A stretch of DNA of 64,000 nt from Sellimonas caecigallum (lineage in GTDB: Bacteria > Bacillota > Clostridia > Lachnospirales > Lachnospiraceae), in assembly GCF_045038405.1 (NCBI RefSeq), contig NZ_CP173660.1:1488001-1552000 (forward strand), read 5' to 3'. Shown piece after piece: positions 1-8,580 of this stretch (position 1 is its first letter; each line of letters begins with the position of its first letter). The notes under the pieces were generated by a model that was not told the DNA's origin, did no database searches, and saw nothing but the letters and a program-made list of their open reading frames with translations. The position numbers and the translations under genes were made by a program.

Positions 1-1334
1 CTAAGGAATTCCAGGATTTCCAGGCTTTCCAGAGAAGAGAAGTGGCCAAGCTTGCAAAAGAGATGGTGGATATCACGCATGAGTGCGGTAAAGAAGCCAT
101 GATGTTCCTTGGCGATCACTGGATCGGAATGGAGCCGTTCATGGATGAATTCAAGAGCATCGGACTTGACGCGGTAGTTGGAAGTGTGGGCAACGGCTGC
201 ACACTCAGGCTGATCAGCGACATTGAAGGCGTAAAATACACAGAGGGAAGATTCCTTCCGTATTTCTTCCCGGATACGTTCCACGAAGGCGGGGATCCGG
301 TCAAGGAGGCAAAGGTCAACTGGGTAACGGCAAGACGTGCCATCTTAAGAAAACCGATCGACCGTATCGGATACGGCGGTTACCTGAAACTTGCAATGGA
401 ATTCCCGGAATTTATCGATTATGTGGAAAGTGTATGTAAAGAGTTCCGTACGTTATACGACAATATCAAAGGAACCACACCGTACTGCATCAAAAAAGTC
501 GCAGTGCTCAACTGCTGGGGTAAAATGCGCGCGTGGGGAAATCATATGGTACACCATGCGATCTACTACAAACAGAACTACTCTTACGCAGGTGTCATCG
601 AGGCACTCAGCGGTGCTCCGTTTGATGTGAAATTTATAAGCTTTGACGATATCCGCGAAAATCCGGCGATTCTGGATGACATCGATGTGATCCTGAATGT
701 GGGGGATGCGGACACAGCATACACAGGCGGAGACAACTGGACAGACGAGAAGATTGTCACAGCCATCAAGAAGTTCGTGTACAATGGCGGCGGTTTTATC
801 GGAGTAGGCGAACCGGCAGCTCATCAGTACGAAGGACATTTCTTCCAGCTTGCGACCATCATGGGTGTGGAAAAAGAGACTGGATTCACATTAAATGTGG
901 ACAAATACAACTGGGATGAACACGATCACTTTATCAAAGAAGACTGTACAAAGGACATTGATTTTGGCGAAGGAAAGAAAAATATCTATGCCCTTGACGG
1001 AGCTCAGATCCTTGTTCAAAGAGATCAGGAAGTACAGCTGGCTGTCAACGAGTTCGGAAAAGGACGCTGTGTATATATCAGCGGTCTCCCGTACAGTTTT
1101 GAAAACAGCCGTATTCTGTACCGTTCCATCATTTGGTCTTCACACGATGAGGAAAACCTGCACAAATGGTTCAGCACAAACTTCAACGTGGAAGTTCACG
1201 CTTATGTGAAAAACGGAAAATACTGTGTTGTAAACAATACGTATGAACCGCAGAGCACAACGGTGTACAAAGGAGACGGCACAAGTTTTGATCTGGATCT
1301 GGATGCAAATGAAATCGTTTGGTATGAAATTTAA
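1..1334 (+). CDS. lnpA: 1,3-beta-galactosyl-N-acetylhexosamine phosphorylase (GH112), 5' partial
   Basis: The last ~443 codons of a GH112 phosphorylase; the reading frame is open to the left edge, so roughly the first 290 residues of a ~730-750-residue enzyme lie outside. The family splits galacto-N-biose (mucin core 1) or lacto-N-biose with phosphate into Gal-1-P and GalNAc/GlcNAc in the cytoplasm. Visible are the family's MMFLGDHWIG segment (its Asp, bases 114-116, sits about where the catalytic acid is expected), KPIDRIGYGGYL, a glutamine-amidotransferase-like middle domain (VLNCWGKMRAWGNH, NVGDADTAYTGG, GGGFIGVGEP) and a short C-terminal beta domain. NahK, a nucleotidyltransferase and GalE, which use its products, lie 9-12 kb downstream. 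Galacto-N-biose versus lacto-N-biose preference cannot be read from this part. Confidence 0.93.
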   Translation, partial: KEFQDFQAFQRREVAKLAKEMVDITHECGKEAMMFLGDHWIGMEPFMDEFKSIGLDAVVGSVGNGCTLRLISDIEGVKYTEGRFLPYFFPDTFHEGGDPVKEAKVNWVTARRAILRKPIDRIGYGGYLKLAMEFPEFIDYVESVCKEFRTLYDNIKGTTPYCIKKVAVLNCWGKMRAWGNHMVHHAIYYKQNYSYAGVIEALSGAPFDVKFISFDDIRENPAILDDIDVILNVGDADTAYTGGDNWTDEKIVTAIKKFVYNGGGFIGVGEPAAHQYEGHFFQLATIMGVEKETGFTLNVDKYNWDEHDHFIKEDCTKDIDFGEGKKNIYALDGAQILVQRDQEVQLAVNEFGKGRCVYISGLPYSFENSRILYRSIIWSSHDEENLHKWFSTNFNVEVHAYVKNGKYCVVNNTYEPQSTTVYKGDGTSFDLDLDANEIVWYEI

Positions 1335-1350
1335 ATAGCATAAAAGAGGG

Positions 1351-1400
1351 TCAAACCCCTGCGCTGTCATTCAAGGATGCAGAGCAGGGGTTTGGCTTAT
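1351..1400 (+). terminator. Intrinsic terminator-like hairpin after the GH112 gene
   Basis: Perfect inverted repeat CAAACCCCTGC / GCAGGGGTTTG with a ~20-base loop, directly after the GH112 stop and just before the maturase gene. The T-run is poor, so partial read-through is likely. Confidence 0.6.
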
Positions 1401-1420
1401 AAACGGAAAGGACAGAAAAA

Positions 1421-2539
1421 ATGATGGAGCAGATTCAGATTTTGATAAAGCCGGCATCCTCTGCATGTGATCTCCGGTGCCGCTATTGCTTTTACAGAGA
1501 TGAGGCATCACACCGGAAAGAAGGGAATCTCGGGAAAATGGAACCGCAAGTGATGGAAGCAATCATTGAAAAAGGGCTGTCATGTGCGCAAAACGTTGTG
1601 TTCGCATTTCAGGGAGGAGAACCGACGCTTGCCGGATTGGAATTTTTTCGTACCTTTGCAAAAACTGTGGAAGAAAAGAGAAAGAACGGGCAAAAAGTTT
1701 CTTATACGATTCAAACAAACGGATATGGGATCGATGATGAATGGATTTCTTTTTTTCGAAAAAATCGTTTTCTTGTAGGAGTATCTTTGGACGGCGTACG
1801 GAAAACACATGATGAGAACAGATTGTCCTCAGATGGCAGCGGTACGTTCGAAAAAGTCTTTGAGAACATAAAAAAGATGCAAAAGCAGCAGGTAGATATG
1901 AATGTTCTCTGTGTGCTCAACCGCCAGACGGCAGAAAAGATCGAGGCGATCTACCGGTTTTTTATGAGAAAAGGGCTATATTATCAGCAGTATATCCCTT
2001 GTCTGGATCCTTTGGATAGAGAACGGGGAAAAGAAAATTACTCTCTGCCCCCGAAGTTGTATGCAGATGCCCTGAAGAGATTGTTTGACCTTTGGTTTGA
2101 AGATAAAAGAGCAGGGAATCTGGTATATATCAGACAGTTTGACAATTATCTGCATGTGCTTCGCGGCGGGACACCGGAGGCGTGCACGATGTATGGAAAA
2201 TGCAGTATGCAAAATGTAGTAGAAGCGGACGGAAGTGTGTATCCATGTGATTTTTATGCGCTGGATACATACAGAATGGGCAATATCAAAGAGACGGATT
2301 TTGCGGCGCTTCAGGAGCAGGCATCGCGCGAAGAGGAAGGGACATTCTTTGAAAATCCTGCCAGGAGAGACGACAGGTGTCCATCCTGTCGGTGGTACCC
2401 CCTTTGCAGAGGTGGATGCAAGCGGGATTGTGAGGAGCAGGCGGGAACTGTCAGGAATTATTATTGTGAAGTGTACACAGAATTTTTTGAGTATGCCATC
2501 GGAAGGCTGGAATGGCTGGCGGAAAATAGATATATGTAA
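1421..2539 (+). CDS. Anaerobic sulfatase-maturating enzyme (radical SAM, SPASM)
   Basis: 372 residues, the usual length of clostridial anSME. The radical-SAM cluster motif C16-x3-C20-x2-C23 (CDLRCRYC) is near the N terminus, followed by FQGGEPTLAG. The C-terminal third carries the Cys-rich SPASM region (CTMYGKCSMQN, YPCDFYALD, CPSCRWYPLCRGGCKRDC) that holds two auxiliary Fe-S clusters. The family converts the active-site Cys or Ser of sulfatases to formylglycine. The obvious client is the sulfatase encoded convergently next door, whose C-x-A-x-R motif is of the kind accepted by anaerobic maturases. The start is the first of two tandem ATGs behind a modest AAAGGA site. Very confident in family, confident in role. 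Confidence 0.92.
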   Translation: MMEQIQILIKPASSACDLRCRYCFYRDEASHRKEGNLGKMEPQVMEAIIEKGLSCAQNVVFAFQGGEPTLAGLEFFRTFAKTVEEKRKNGQKVSYTIQTNGYGIDDEWISFFRKNRFLVGVSLDGVRKTHDENRLSSDGSGTFEKVFENIKKMQKQQVDMNVLCVLNRQTAEKIEAIYRFFMRKGLYYQQYIPCLDPLDRERGKENYSLPPKLYADALKRLFDLWFEDKRAGNLVYIRQFDNYLHVLRGGTPEACTMYGKCSMQNVVEADGSVYPCDFYALDTYRMGNIKETDFAALQEQASREEEGTFFENPARRDDRCPSCRWYPLCRGGCKRDCEEQAGTVRNYYCEVYTEFFEYAIGRLEWLAENRYM

Positions 2540-2561
2540 AAAGACAAAACCGATTCGCCAC

Positions 2562-2602
2562 AAAAAGAGTACCGTAAAGCAGATGCTTTTCGGTACTTTT
2601 TA
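2562..2602. terminator. Bidirectional terminator between maturase and sulfatase
   Basis: Inverted repeat AGTACCG / CGGTACT with an inner AGCA/TGCT stem, flanked by A-runs on the left and T-runs on the right, so it can serve both convergent genes. Confidence 0.75.
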
Positions 2603-2627
2603 AGGTGTTCTGTCATTTCATTTTTTA

Positions 2628-4088
2628 TCAGCGGGCGGTAGCATGTGGAAGTGTCACAGGATATGGGCGCCCCGGAATCAGGCGGGAGCCGTCGCTCATG
2701 CCTTCCGTCCGATCCTTCAGGCAGTCGATCAGATGCCCTCGAAGTTCGTGGATCCGATTCTGTCTGTCCGGATCATCGATACGGTCGCAAAGTTCGTGTG
2801 GATCTTCTTTCAGGTCAAAATACTGCTCCTGACCGGTTGCTGAATGCCAGATATATTTGTCTGTCTCCGTCACGATCCAGTGGTTGGAAAATTCCCCGTA
2901 GGAATGTTCCCCGTGGAGCCAAGGGCGGACGGATGCGCTTGGATCGGCCGTGAGAGGCAGAAGGCAGGAACCGTCCACACTGTCCGGAATCTGGGCGCCG
3001 GCGATAGAAAGGAGTGTCGGCATGACATCCCTGAGTTCCACGACCGCGTGGCATGTGGAAGAGGATTTCAGATCCGGCAGTACATTTTTCCCGGCTGCGA
3101 TAAGAAATGGGATATGGCAGCTTCCTTCATATGGGCGGGATTTCCGGAACATATGATGGTCGCACAGCTCTTCCCCGTGGTCGGAAGTAAAAAGGATCAC
3201 GGAATCATCGTACACTTCCTGTTCGATGAGGGCCATGATCAGACGTCCGATCTGGTGGTCCAGGTGGGTAATGCAGGCGTAGTATCCGATCATTGCCTGG
3301 CGAGCCAGTTCTTTGTCGATCGGTCCGGTTTTGGAGTCAAAGATCCGGCCGTCTTTTCTCAGGTATTCTTCTGTCTCCCAACTGCCTACGAAAGGTTCGC
3401 GGAGCGGTTTATCCTTATAAAGGTCAAAGTAATACTGCGGGGCGTCAAATGGCGGGTGCGGGCGCAGGTAGGAGGCCATAAGGAAGAATGGCCGGTTTGG
3501 ATCCCGACGCCGCAGGAAGTCGAGACTTCGGTCTGTGACCCAGTTGGTCGGATGATACTTCTCTTCGTGCATCCAAGGACGTGCAAGGTAGCTGTTGCAG
3601 TCGATACCGGTGTCAGTCACATCTGCTGTCACACCAAGCTCCTGCTTCAGCCAGTAAAAATAGTCGTCGGCAACAAACTGGGATTCCCGGTATGGGACAC
3701 TTCCGTAGCGTGCGGCGTGGAGATACCCGTCGTGCAGATCCACATTGTGGAAACCGAGATAATTCCTGAGAGGATGGACATGCATCTTTCCTACACACTG
3801 GGTATAGTACCCGGCTTTGGAGAGTTCGCCGGCCATTGTGTTAGCGTAATTCCACGGTACATTGTCTTCGTATCCAAGCCGCCCGTGGTGGCTCTGCTCC
3901 ATTCCGGTGTGGAGTGCCGCGCGGGCCGCGATGCAGCTCGGACAAGCGCTGTAAGCGCGGTCAAAACAGACTCCTTTGGATGCAAGTGTGTCCAGGTATG
4001 GAGTCTTTACATCCGGGTGTCCGGCATAGCCAAGACAGTCGCCGCGAAGCTGATCAGTCATGATCAATATGATATTAGGCTGTTTCAT
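2628..4088 (-). CDS. Cytoplasmic type I sulfatase (formylglycine-dependent)
   Basis: 486 residues of the alkaline-phosphatase superfamily. The N terminus PNIILIMTDQLR holds the metal ligand Asp12; the activation motif is C52-I-A-A-R56 followed by AALHTG, so Cys52 is the residue expected to become formylglycine. A metal-binding segment FTSDHGEELCDHHMF lies in the C-terminal half. There is no signal peptide or lipobox, so the enzyme acts on imported sulfated sugars. Substrate is not readable; with GH112 and alpha-GalNAc hydrolases nearby, 6-sulfo-GlcNAc, GalNAc-sulfate or Gal-sulfate of mucin are reasonable guesses. Start supported by AAAAAGGAG. It is divergent from the anion exporter and convergent with the maturase. 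Confidence 0.9.
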   Translation of the reverse strand: MKQPNIILIMTDQLRGDCLGYAGHPDVKTPYLDTLASKGVCFDRAYSACPSCIAARAALHTGMEQSHHGRLGYEDNVPWNYANTMAGELSKAGYYTQCVGKMHVHPLRNYLGFHNVDLHDGYLHAARYGSVPYRESQFVADDYFYWLKQELGVTADVTDTGIDCNSYLARPWMHEEKYHPTNWVTDRSLDFLRRRDPNRPFFLMASYLRPHPPFDAPQYYFDLYKDKPLREPFVGSWETEEYLRKDGRIFDSKTGPIDKELARQAMIGYYACITHLDHQIGRLIMALIEQEVYDDSVILFTSDHGEELCDHHMFRKSRPYEGSCHIPFLIAAGKNVLPDLKSSSTCHAVVELRDVMPTLLSIAGAQIPDSVDGSCLLPLTADPSASVRPWLHGEHSYGEFSNHWIVTETDKYIWHSATGQEQYFDLKEDPHELCDRIDDPDRQNRIHELRGHLIDCLKDRTEGMSDGSRLIPGRPYPVTLPHATAR

Positions 4089-4191
4089 TTTTCTGGTACT
4101 CCTTTTTCATTTTGGTCTGTCGTGTGTTCTGACTACACAATAATACACATCGGTTGGAAAAGCAAGGAAGGACAGGAAATAAAAAACAAAC

Positions 4192-4210
4192 AGCAAGATT
4201 TATAAAAAAG
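4192..4210. promoter_or_regulatory. 19-bp element repeated exactly at 6050-6068
   Basis: AGCAAGATTTATAAAAAAG occurs here, in the sulfatase/exporter divergent region, and again upstream of the first ABC importer. The AraC gene at 5088-5930 lies between the two copies. Candidate AraC-binding site; see findings. Confidence 0.5.
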
Positions 4211-4290
4211 TGGACAAGAAAAGAGGTAGAAGAAAACAGAAGAAAGAGGTATAGTAAAATTAACTGTGCCCAAAGAAGGAGGAGAAAAAA

Positions 4291-5085
4291 ATGGTTATGG
4301 TATTTGCATTTTTTGCGGTCAGTATACTGTCATCCATCGTGGGATCGATCTGTGGGATCGGAGGGGGCGTGATCATCAAGCCGGTGCTGGATGCAGCGGG
4401 GATCATGAGCGTGAGCTGCATCAGTTTCCTGTCGGGATGTACAGTGCTGGCCATGTCTGTGGTCTCTGTGTACAAAAATATCAAGGCTAAGTCCACAAAG
4501 CTCAATGTGAAGATTGCCACAGCTCTGGCCATAGGGGCTGCTGTAGGAGGTGTCCTTGGGAAAAGTATGTTCCAGGCCTTGAAGAAGACGGTGGGAAATG
4601 AGAATCTTGTAGGGATGACTCAGGCCATTGTATTGATCCTCATTACACTTGGGACACTTGTATACACGATATATAAGAACAAAATCCGGACAAGACAATG
4701 CCGACAGATATGGGTGTGTGTCATCATAGGTATTATCCTCGGCATCATGTCCAGCTTCCTTGGAATCGGCGGAGGACCGATCAATCTTGTGGTGTTGGCA
4801 TATTTCTTTTCCATGTCCACGAAGGAGGCGGCCCTTAGTTCCCTTTACATTATCATGTTTTCGCAGATTACAAGCCTGATACAGACGATCGTTACCGGGA
4901 CCGTGCCGGATGTGAAGGCTGTTTACTTCATCGTTATGGTCGTTGGAGGGATCCTTGGCGGAACTATCGGCAGCAGGATCAACAAAAAGATCAGCGAAGA
5001 AAATGTCAATAAACTTTTCATTTTTCTGATGGCAGTCATCATCTGCATCAATATCTACAATGCTGTGAAGTTCGGCATGGCGTAG
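4291..5085 (+). CDS. TauE/SafE (TSUP) family anion exporter
   Basis: 264 residues, strongly hydrophobic, about eight membrane segments in two homologous halves. Each half opens with the Gly-rich signature of the family: SICGIGGGVIIKP near residue 20 and SFLGIGGGPINLV near residue 155. Family members move sulfite, sulfoacetate or other small anions out of the cell. An AAGGAGGAG site precedes the ATG. It is divergent from the sulfatase gene, and the reasonable inference is that it disposes of sulfate or a derived anion released by the sulfatase, but the transported species is not visible in the sequence. Confidence 0.82.
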   Translation: MVMVFAFFAVSILSSIVGSICGIGGGVIIKPVLDAAGIMSVSCISFLSGCTVLAMSVVSVYKNIKAKSTKLNVKIATALAIGAAVGGVLGKSMFQALKKTVGNENLVGMTQAIVLILITLGTLVYTIYKNKIRTRQCRQIWVCVIIGIILGIMSSFLGIGGGPINLVVLAYFFSMSTKEAALSSLYIIMFSQITSLIQTIVTGTVPDVKAVYFIVMVVGGILGGTIGSRINKKISEENVNKLFIFLMAVIICINIYNAVKFGMA

Positions 5086-5087
5086 GG

Positions 5088-5930
5088 TCAATCTTTTTCT
5101 TTTTTCGGAAGGCTGCGTGTCTGTCGGTATTTGATGGGAGTCATACCATAAGCTTTCCGGAATGTCTGTGTAAAATAAGACTGGGACGAAAAGCCTGTCA
5201 GCGAAGAAATCTGTGCGATGGAATAGTTGAAGGATTCCAGGAGCCGGCAGGCTGTCTTAAGCCTCTGCTGATTCAGATACTGGATCGGGGAGAGCCCGGT
5301 ATATTTCGTAAAAGAATGCACCATATAATATTTATTCATATGTGTCAGGGCGGTAAGCGTATCTAAGGTAATATGCTGTGCATAATTAGTGTCCAGATAT
5401 TCCTTGATCTGCATACATTCTTTTGTCATTTTTATGGAACTGATCGGAACAGGAACGAGTTTCCACGTGCGTATGATCTTGAGGATCAGGATTTCCAGAA
5501 GATGCTGGCAGATTGCTTCAGACCCATATTGTAAAGTTCGGATCTCAAAGAGCATCTGGCGAAACAGCTCCAGGATACTTGGATCGTTCTTGAAGTTACA
5601 GAGAATCTGCCCGGTCGGGTTGGCAGAGTCCATAAATGAGATTCCGTCGATTCCAAGGACATAGTACTCAAGGGGCGTATCTTTGGAAGACTGCTCCGTG
5701 TGTTCCGTGTAAGGTGGAATGATGACCAGATCGCCCGGCTTGATGGGGTGGTTTTCCGTGCCAAAAAGGAAAGACCCTTTTCCGTCTACCACGAGAAGAA
5801 GCTCGGTAAAATGGTGGGTGTGAAGGATATTAGTCCAGTCGCCTTCGTCTTTTGCGTAAGAAATGGAAAGCAGTTTTGAGTTCAGTTTACGTATATCGGT
5901 TTCTTTTACAGGGTAATGTCTGTTGCTCAT
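5088..5930 (-). CDS. AraC-family transcriptional regulator with cupin sensor
   Basis: 280 residues. Residues ~10-150 form a cupin-like sugar-sensing domain (HTHHFTELLLVVDGKGSF, KPGDLVIIPPYTEHTEQ); residues ~175-275 are two helix-turn-helices of the AraC type (ITLDTLTALTHMNKYYMVHSF, IAQISSLTGFSSQSYFTQTF, AYGMTPIKYR). The gene ends two bases from the exporter stop (convergent) and is divergent from the first ABC importer. Two exact copies of a 19-bp sequence flank it (4192 and 6050), which suggests that it controls both the sulfatase/exporter region and the importer. Typically such proteins activate when bound to an imported sugar. Confidence 0.92.
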   Translation of the reverse strand: MSNRHYPVKETDIRKLNSKLLSISYAKDEGDWTNILHTHHFTELLLVVDGKGSFLFGTENHPIKPGDLVIIPPYTEHTEQSSKDTPLEYYVLGIDGISFMDSANPTGQILCNFKNDPSILELFRQMLFEIRTLQYGSEAICQHLLEILILKIIRTWKLVPVPISSIKMTKECMQIKEYLDTNYAQHITLDTLTALTHMNKYYMVHSFTKYTGLSPIQYLNQQRLKTACRLLESFNYSIAQISSLTGFSSQSYFTQTFRKAYGMTPIKYRQTRSLPKKEKD

Positions 5931-6049
5931 AGATACAATTTCTCCTTTATTTCTTTAAAGTTCCTGAAATATACAGATAACTATATTGTTCAAAATGTTT
6001 GTGTAAGCGGCAATGATTTAACAATATAATACATAAAATGCACAAAAAA

Positions 6050-6068
6050 AGCAAGATTTATAAAAAAG
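6050..6068. promoter_or_regulatory. Second copy of the 19-bp element from 4192-4210
   Basis: Exact copy located about 16 bases upstream of the candidate -35 box of the importer operon, a typical place for an AraC activator site. Confidence 0.5.
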
Positions 6069-6083
6069 AGAGCAATAGAAAGA

Positions 6084-6112
6084 TAGAAACGTCCCGGCAT
6101 TCGAGCTATAAT
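6084..6112 (+). promoter_or_regulatory. Promoter of the first ABC importer
   Basis: Consensus -10 TATAAT at 6107-6112 with a 17-base spacer from a poor -35 (TAGAAA). A weak -35 fits activator dependence. Confidence 0.55.
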
Positions 6113-6206
6113 TTAGACATATAAAACGAAAGGGTACGGCAAGTGATGCAGCCGTACGTGCCAAGGAGTTAAGCTGGGGGCATCGACAGCAGAGAGGAGA
6201 TTAATT

Positions 6207-7592
6207 ATGAAAATGAAAAAGGTAAAGAAACTGGTTGCTTTATCTCTTGTTTCTGCCATGACAGTGACAGCGCTGGCTGGATGTGGAAGCAAGTCTAATG
6301 ATGAAGGCGGATCAGACAAGAGCGGAGACGAAAATGTCCTGAAAGTAGCTGCTTTCAATGGTGGTAACGGAGAACAGATCTGGAAAGATATCGCTGCAGC
6401 ATTCGAAAAAGAAAACGAAGGAGTTAAAGTAGAACTGCAGATTTCTTCTGAACTTGATCAGGATCTCACAAAGAACATCAAGAATAAAGATTATCCGGAC
6501 GTTGTATACTACAATCTCGGACAGGAAAGCGGATTTACGGAAAACATGCTGAAAGAAAATGCAGTGGAAGACATCTCAGACGTGTTTGACGATGAGTTAA
6601 GAGGCAGACTGATCGACGGTATCCTTGATGGTACAGACGCTCAGCCTTACGGAGACGGAAAAATCTATCTTGCACCGATCTTCTACACACCGACAGGATT
6701 CTGGTACAATAAGAATCTTTTTGAAGGAGACAATGCAAAATACACACTTCCGACAAACTGGGATGAGTTCTTTGCACTTGGAGACCAGGCAAAGAAAGAT
6801 GGGGTTTCCCTCTTCACATTCCCGCAGGCAGGATACCTGGATGCGACAATGTACACAATGCTCGAACAGGCAGGCGGAATGGACTTTTACAACAAGGCAT
6901 TAAAATACGATGCAGATACATGGACATCCGAAGCAGGACAGAAAGTGCTTGATACACTTGGTAAACTTGTGACTCCGGATTACACACAGGAAGACACAGT
7001 TGCCAATGCAAACGCAGACGGCGGATTCAAGATCAACCAGCAGAACGTGATCGACGGAAAAGCACTTTTCATGCCAAACGGAAACTGGGTTATCGGAGAA
7101 ATGGCAGCTTCCACACCGAAGGAATTCTCCTGGGGTATGATGCCGGCGCCGAAGTGGTCTGGAGATACAACACAGGCTGTTTACATGTTCACAGAACAGA
7201 TGTGGATCCCGAAGGAAGCTCCGAACATGGAACTTGCAAAAGAATTCGTTAAATTTATGTATTCTGATACAGTTGTTGATATTCTGTTAAACAATACAAC
7301 GACAAACAAAGAGACAAAAGAGACAACACCTGCACCAATCGTTGCACCGGTCAAGGGAGCAGCTGACAAACTTCCGGAAGGAACAACAAAAGACGTATAT
7401 GCAGCATCCGCAGCAGAAGACGTTGTATCTGTAACAGGTACATGGGCTACAACAAAACCGATCGAAGGCCTCGATATGAAGAAGAATGTATACGGCGCAG
7501 TAGAGTCCATCAATACTGGAGATATGACAGTAGAAGACTGGCAGAACCAGCTTGTCGACACATGGAAAAAATGTGCAGATAACATGGAATAA
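6207..7592 (+). CDS. Carbohydrate ABC transporter substrate-binding lipoprotein
   Basis: 461 residues, family 1 extracellular solute-binding protein. A lipoprotein signal peptide (KKLVALSLVSAMTVTALAGC, lipobox LAGC at about residue 27) is followed by an acidic Ser/Gly linker and the two-lobe binding fold (KVAAFNGGNGEQIWKDIAAAFEKEN; PNGNWVIGEM; EEMWIPKEA-like segment EQMWIPKEAPNMELAKEF). The protein would be anchored outside the membrane and deliver sugar to the permeases encoded immediately downstream. Given GH112 upstream and NahK/GalE downstream, galacto-N-biose, lacto-N-biose or short mucin glycans are the likely ligands (inference). A strong hairpin separates it from the permease genes, which would raise its level relative to them. 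Confidence 0.9.
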   Translation: MKMKKVKKLVALSLVSAMTVTALAGCGSKSNDEGGSDKSGDENVLKVAAFNGGNGEQIWKDIAAAFEKENEGVKVELQISSELDQDLTKNIKNKDYPDVVYYNLGQESGFTENMLKENAVEDISDVFDDELRGRLIDGILDGTDAQPYGDGKIYLAPIFYTPTGFWYNKNLFEGDNAKYTLPTNWDEFFALGDQAKKDGVSLFTFPQAGYLDATMYTMLEQAGGMDFYNKALKYDADTWTSEAGQKVLDTLGKLVTPDYTQEDTVANANADGGFKINQQNVIDGKALFMPNGNWVIGEMAASTPKEFSWGMMPAPKWSGDTTQAVYMFTEQMWIPKEAPNMELAKEFVKFMYSDTVVDILLNNTTTNKETKETTPAPIVAPVKGAADKLPEGTTKDVYAASAAEDVVSVTGTWATTKPIEGLDMKKNVYGAVESINTGDMTVEDWQNQLVDTWKKCADNME

Positions 7593-7620
7593 GCCGAACA
7601 GGATTTGATACTAGAGTAAT

Positions 7621-7651
7621 AAACGGTGAGTTGCGACAACTCACCGTTTTT
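7621..7651 (+). terminator. Intra-operon hairpin after binding-protein gene
   Basis: Perfect 13-bp stem AAACGGTGAGTTG / CAACTCACCGTTT with a three-base loop, followed by a few Ts. Acts as a partial terminator or 3'-end stabiliser, giving more binding protein than permease. Confidence 0.85.
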
Positions 7652-7671
7652 AAAAGAGAAGGAGGGAAAAA

Positions 7672-8562
7672 ATGAACAGAGCGAAATCTCAGAGAAGATT
7701 TGTGCTGGCCTGTCTTGCGCCGGCAGTGATCCTCGTAGCGATCTTCATCTTCTATCCGACGATCAATGTATTTAAGATGTCCCTGTTCCGCATGGGCGCG
7801 ATCACGAATACAAGCGAATTTGTGGGACTTTCGAACTTTAAGACACTGATGGAAGATAAAAACTTCCTCGAAGCCATGCAGAACACGATTCTGATCATCG
7901 TACTCGTAATGATCTGTACGATCGTGCTGGCAATTTTATTTGCAGCGCTTTTGTCACGGGGAAAATTCAAGGGAAAAAATTTCTTCCGTGTTATTTTCTA
8001 CATACCGAATATTTTGAGTATCGTTGTTATCGGCGGTATCTTCGGAGCGATCTATGATCCGAGCAACGGTCTTCTCAATACTTTCCTGGAAGCAATCCAC
8101 CTGGACGGACTGACACACAAGTGGATGGGAGAGCCGGACATTGTAATCTATTCCGTCATCTTTGCTCTTGTATGGCAGGCGATCGGATACTACATGGTAA
8201 TGTATATGTCCGGAATGTCCGCGATCCCGGAAGATCTGTATGAAGCGGCATCTCTGGACGGATCATCAGAGATCCATACATTTTTCTCAGTGACGCTTCC
8301 GCTGATCTGGACAAATATCAGGACAACTTTGACATTCTACATCATCAGTACGATTAACTTAAGCTTCCTGTTCGTACAGATCATGACGGACGGAGGTCCG
8401 AACGGGAAGACGGAAGTATTCCTGAACTATATGTACAAACAGGCATATGGGAACGGAGCATATGGATACGGTATGGCAATCGGCGTGGTCGTATTCCTGT
8501 TCTCGTTCATTTTAGCAGCTATTGTAAACAAGATCACAGACAGAGAAGTCTATGAAATGTAG
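7672..8562 (+). CDS. Sugar ABC transporter permease (MalF/UgpA type)
   Basis: 296 residues with six predicted membrane segments, the first at residues ~12-32. The cytoplasmic EAA loop that docks the ATPase is present (LYEAASLDGSSEIHTFFSVT, then LPLIW). GGAGGG precedes the ATG. Pairs with the next gene to form the membrane channel; no ATPase gene is present in this operon, so a shared MsmX/UgpC-like ATPase elsewhere must power it (known habit of this importer class in Firmicutes). Confidence 0.93.
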   Translation: MNRAKSQRRFVLACLAPAVILVAIFIFYPTINVFKMSLFRMGAITNTSEFVGLSNFKTLMEDKNFLEAMQNTILIIVLVMICTIVLAILFAALLSRGKFKGKNFFRVIFYIPNILSIVVIGGIFGAIYDPSNGLLNTFLEAIHLDGLTHKWMGEPDIVIYSVIFALVWQAIGYYMVMYMSGMSAIPEDLYEAASLDGSSEIHTFFSVTLPLIWTNIRTTLTFYIISTINLSFLFVQIMTDGGPNGKTEVFLNYMYKQAYGNGAYGYGMAIGVVVFLFSFILAAIVNKITDREVYEM

Positions 8563-8580
8563 GAAGGAGGGCACAGAGAT

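Noticed and set aside
1371..1562. Minus-strand frame over the maturase start region
   Set aside because: Lies over the terminator hairpin and opposite an intact radical-SAM gene; no coding signal.
2844..4205. 453-codon open frame on the plus strand opposite the sulfatase gene
   Set aside because: Antisense to a sulfatase with intact motifs; translation shows no domain and no ribosome site.
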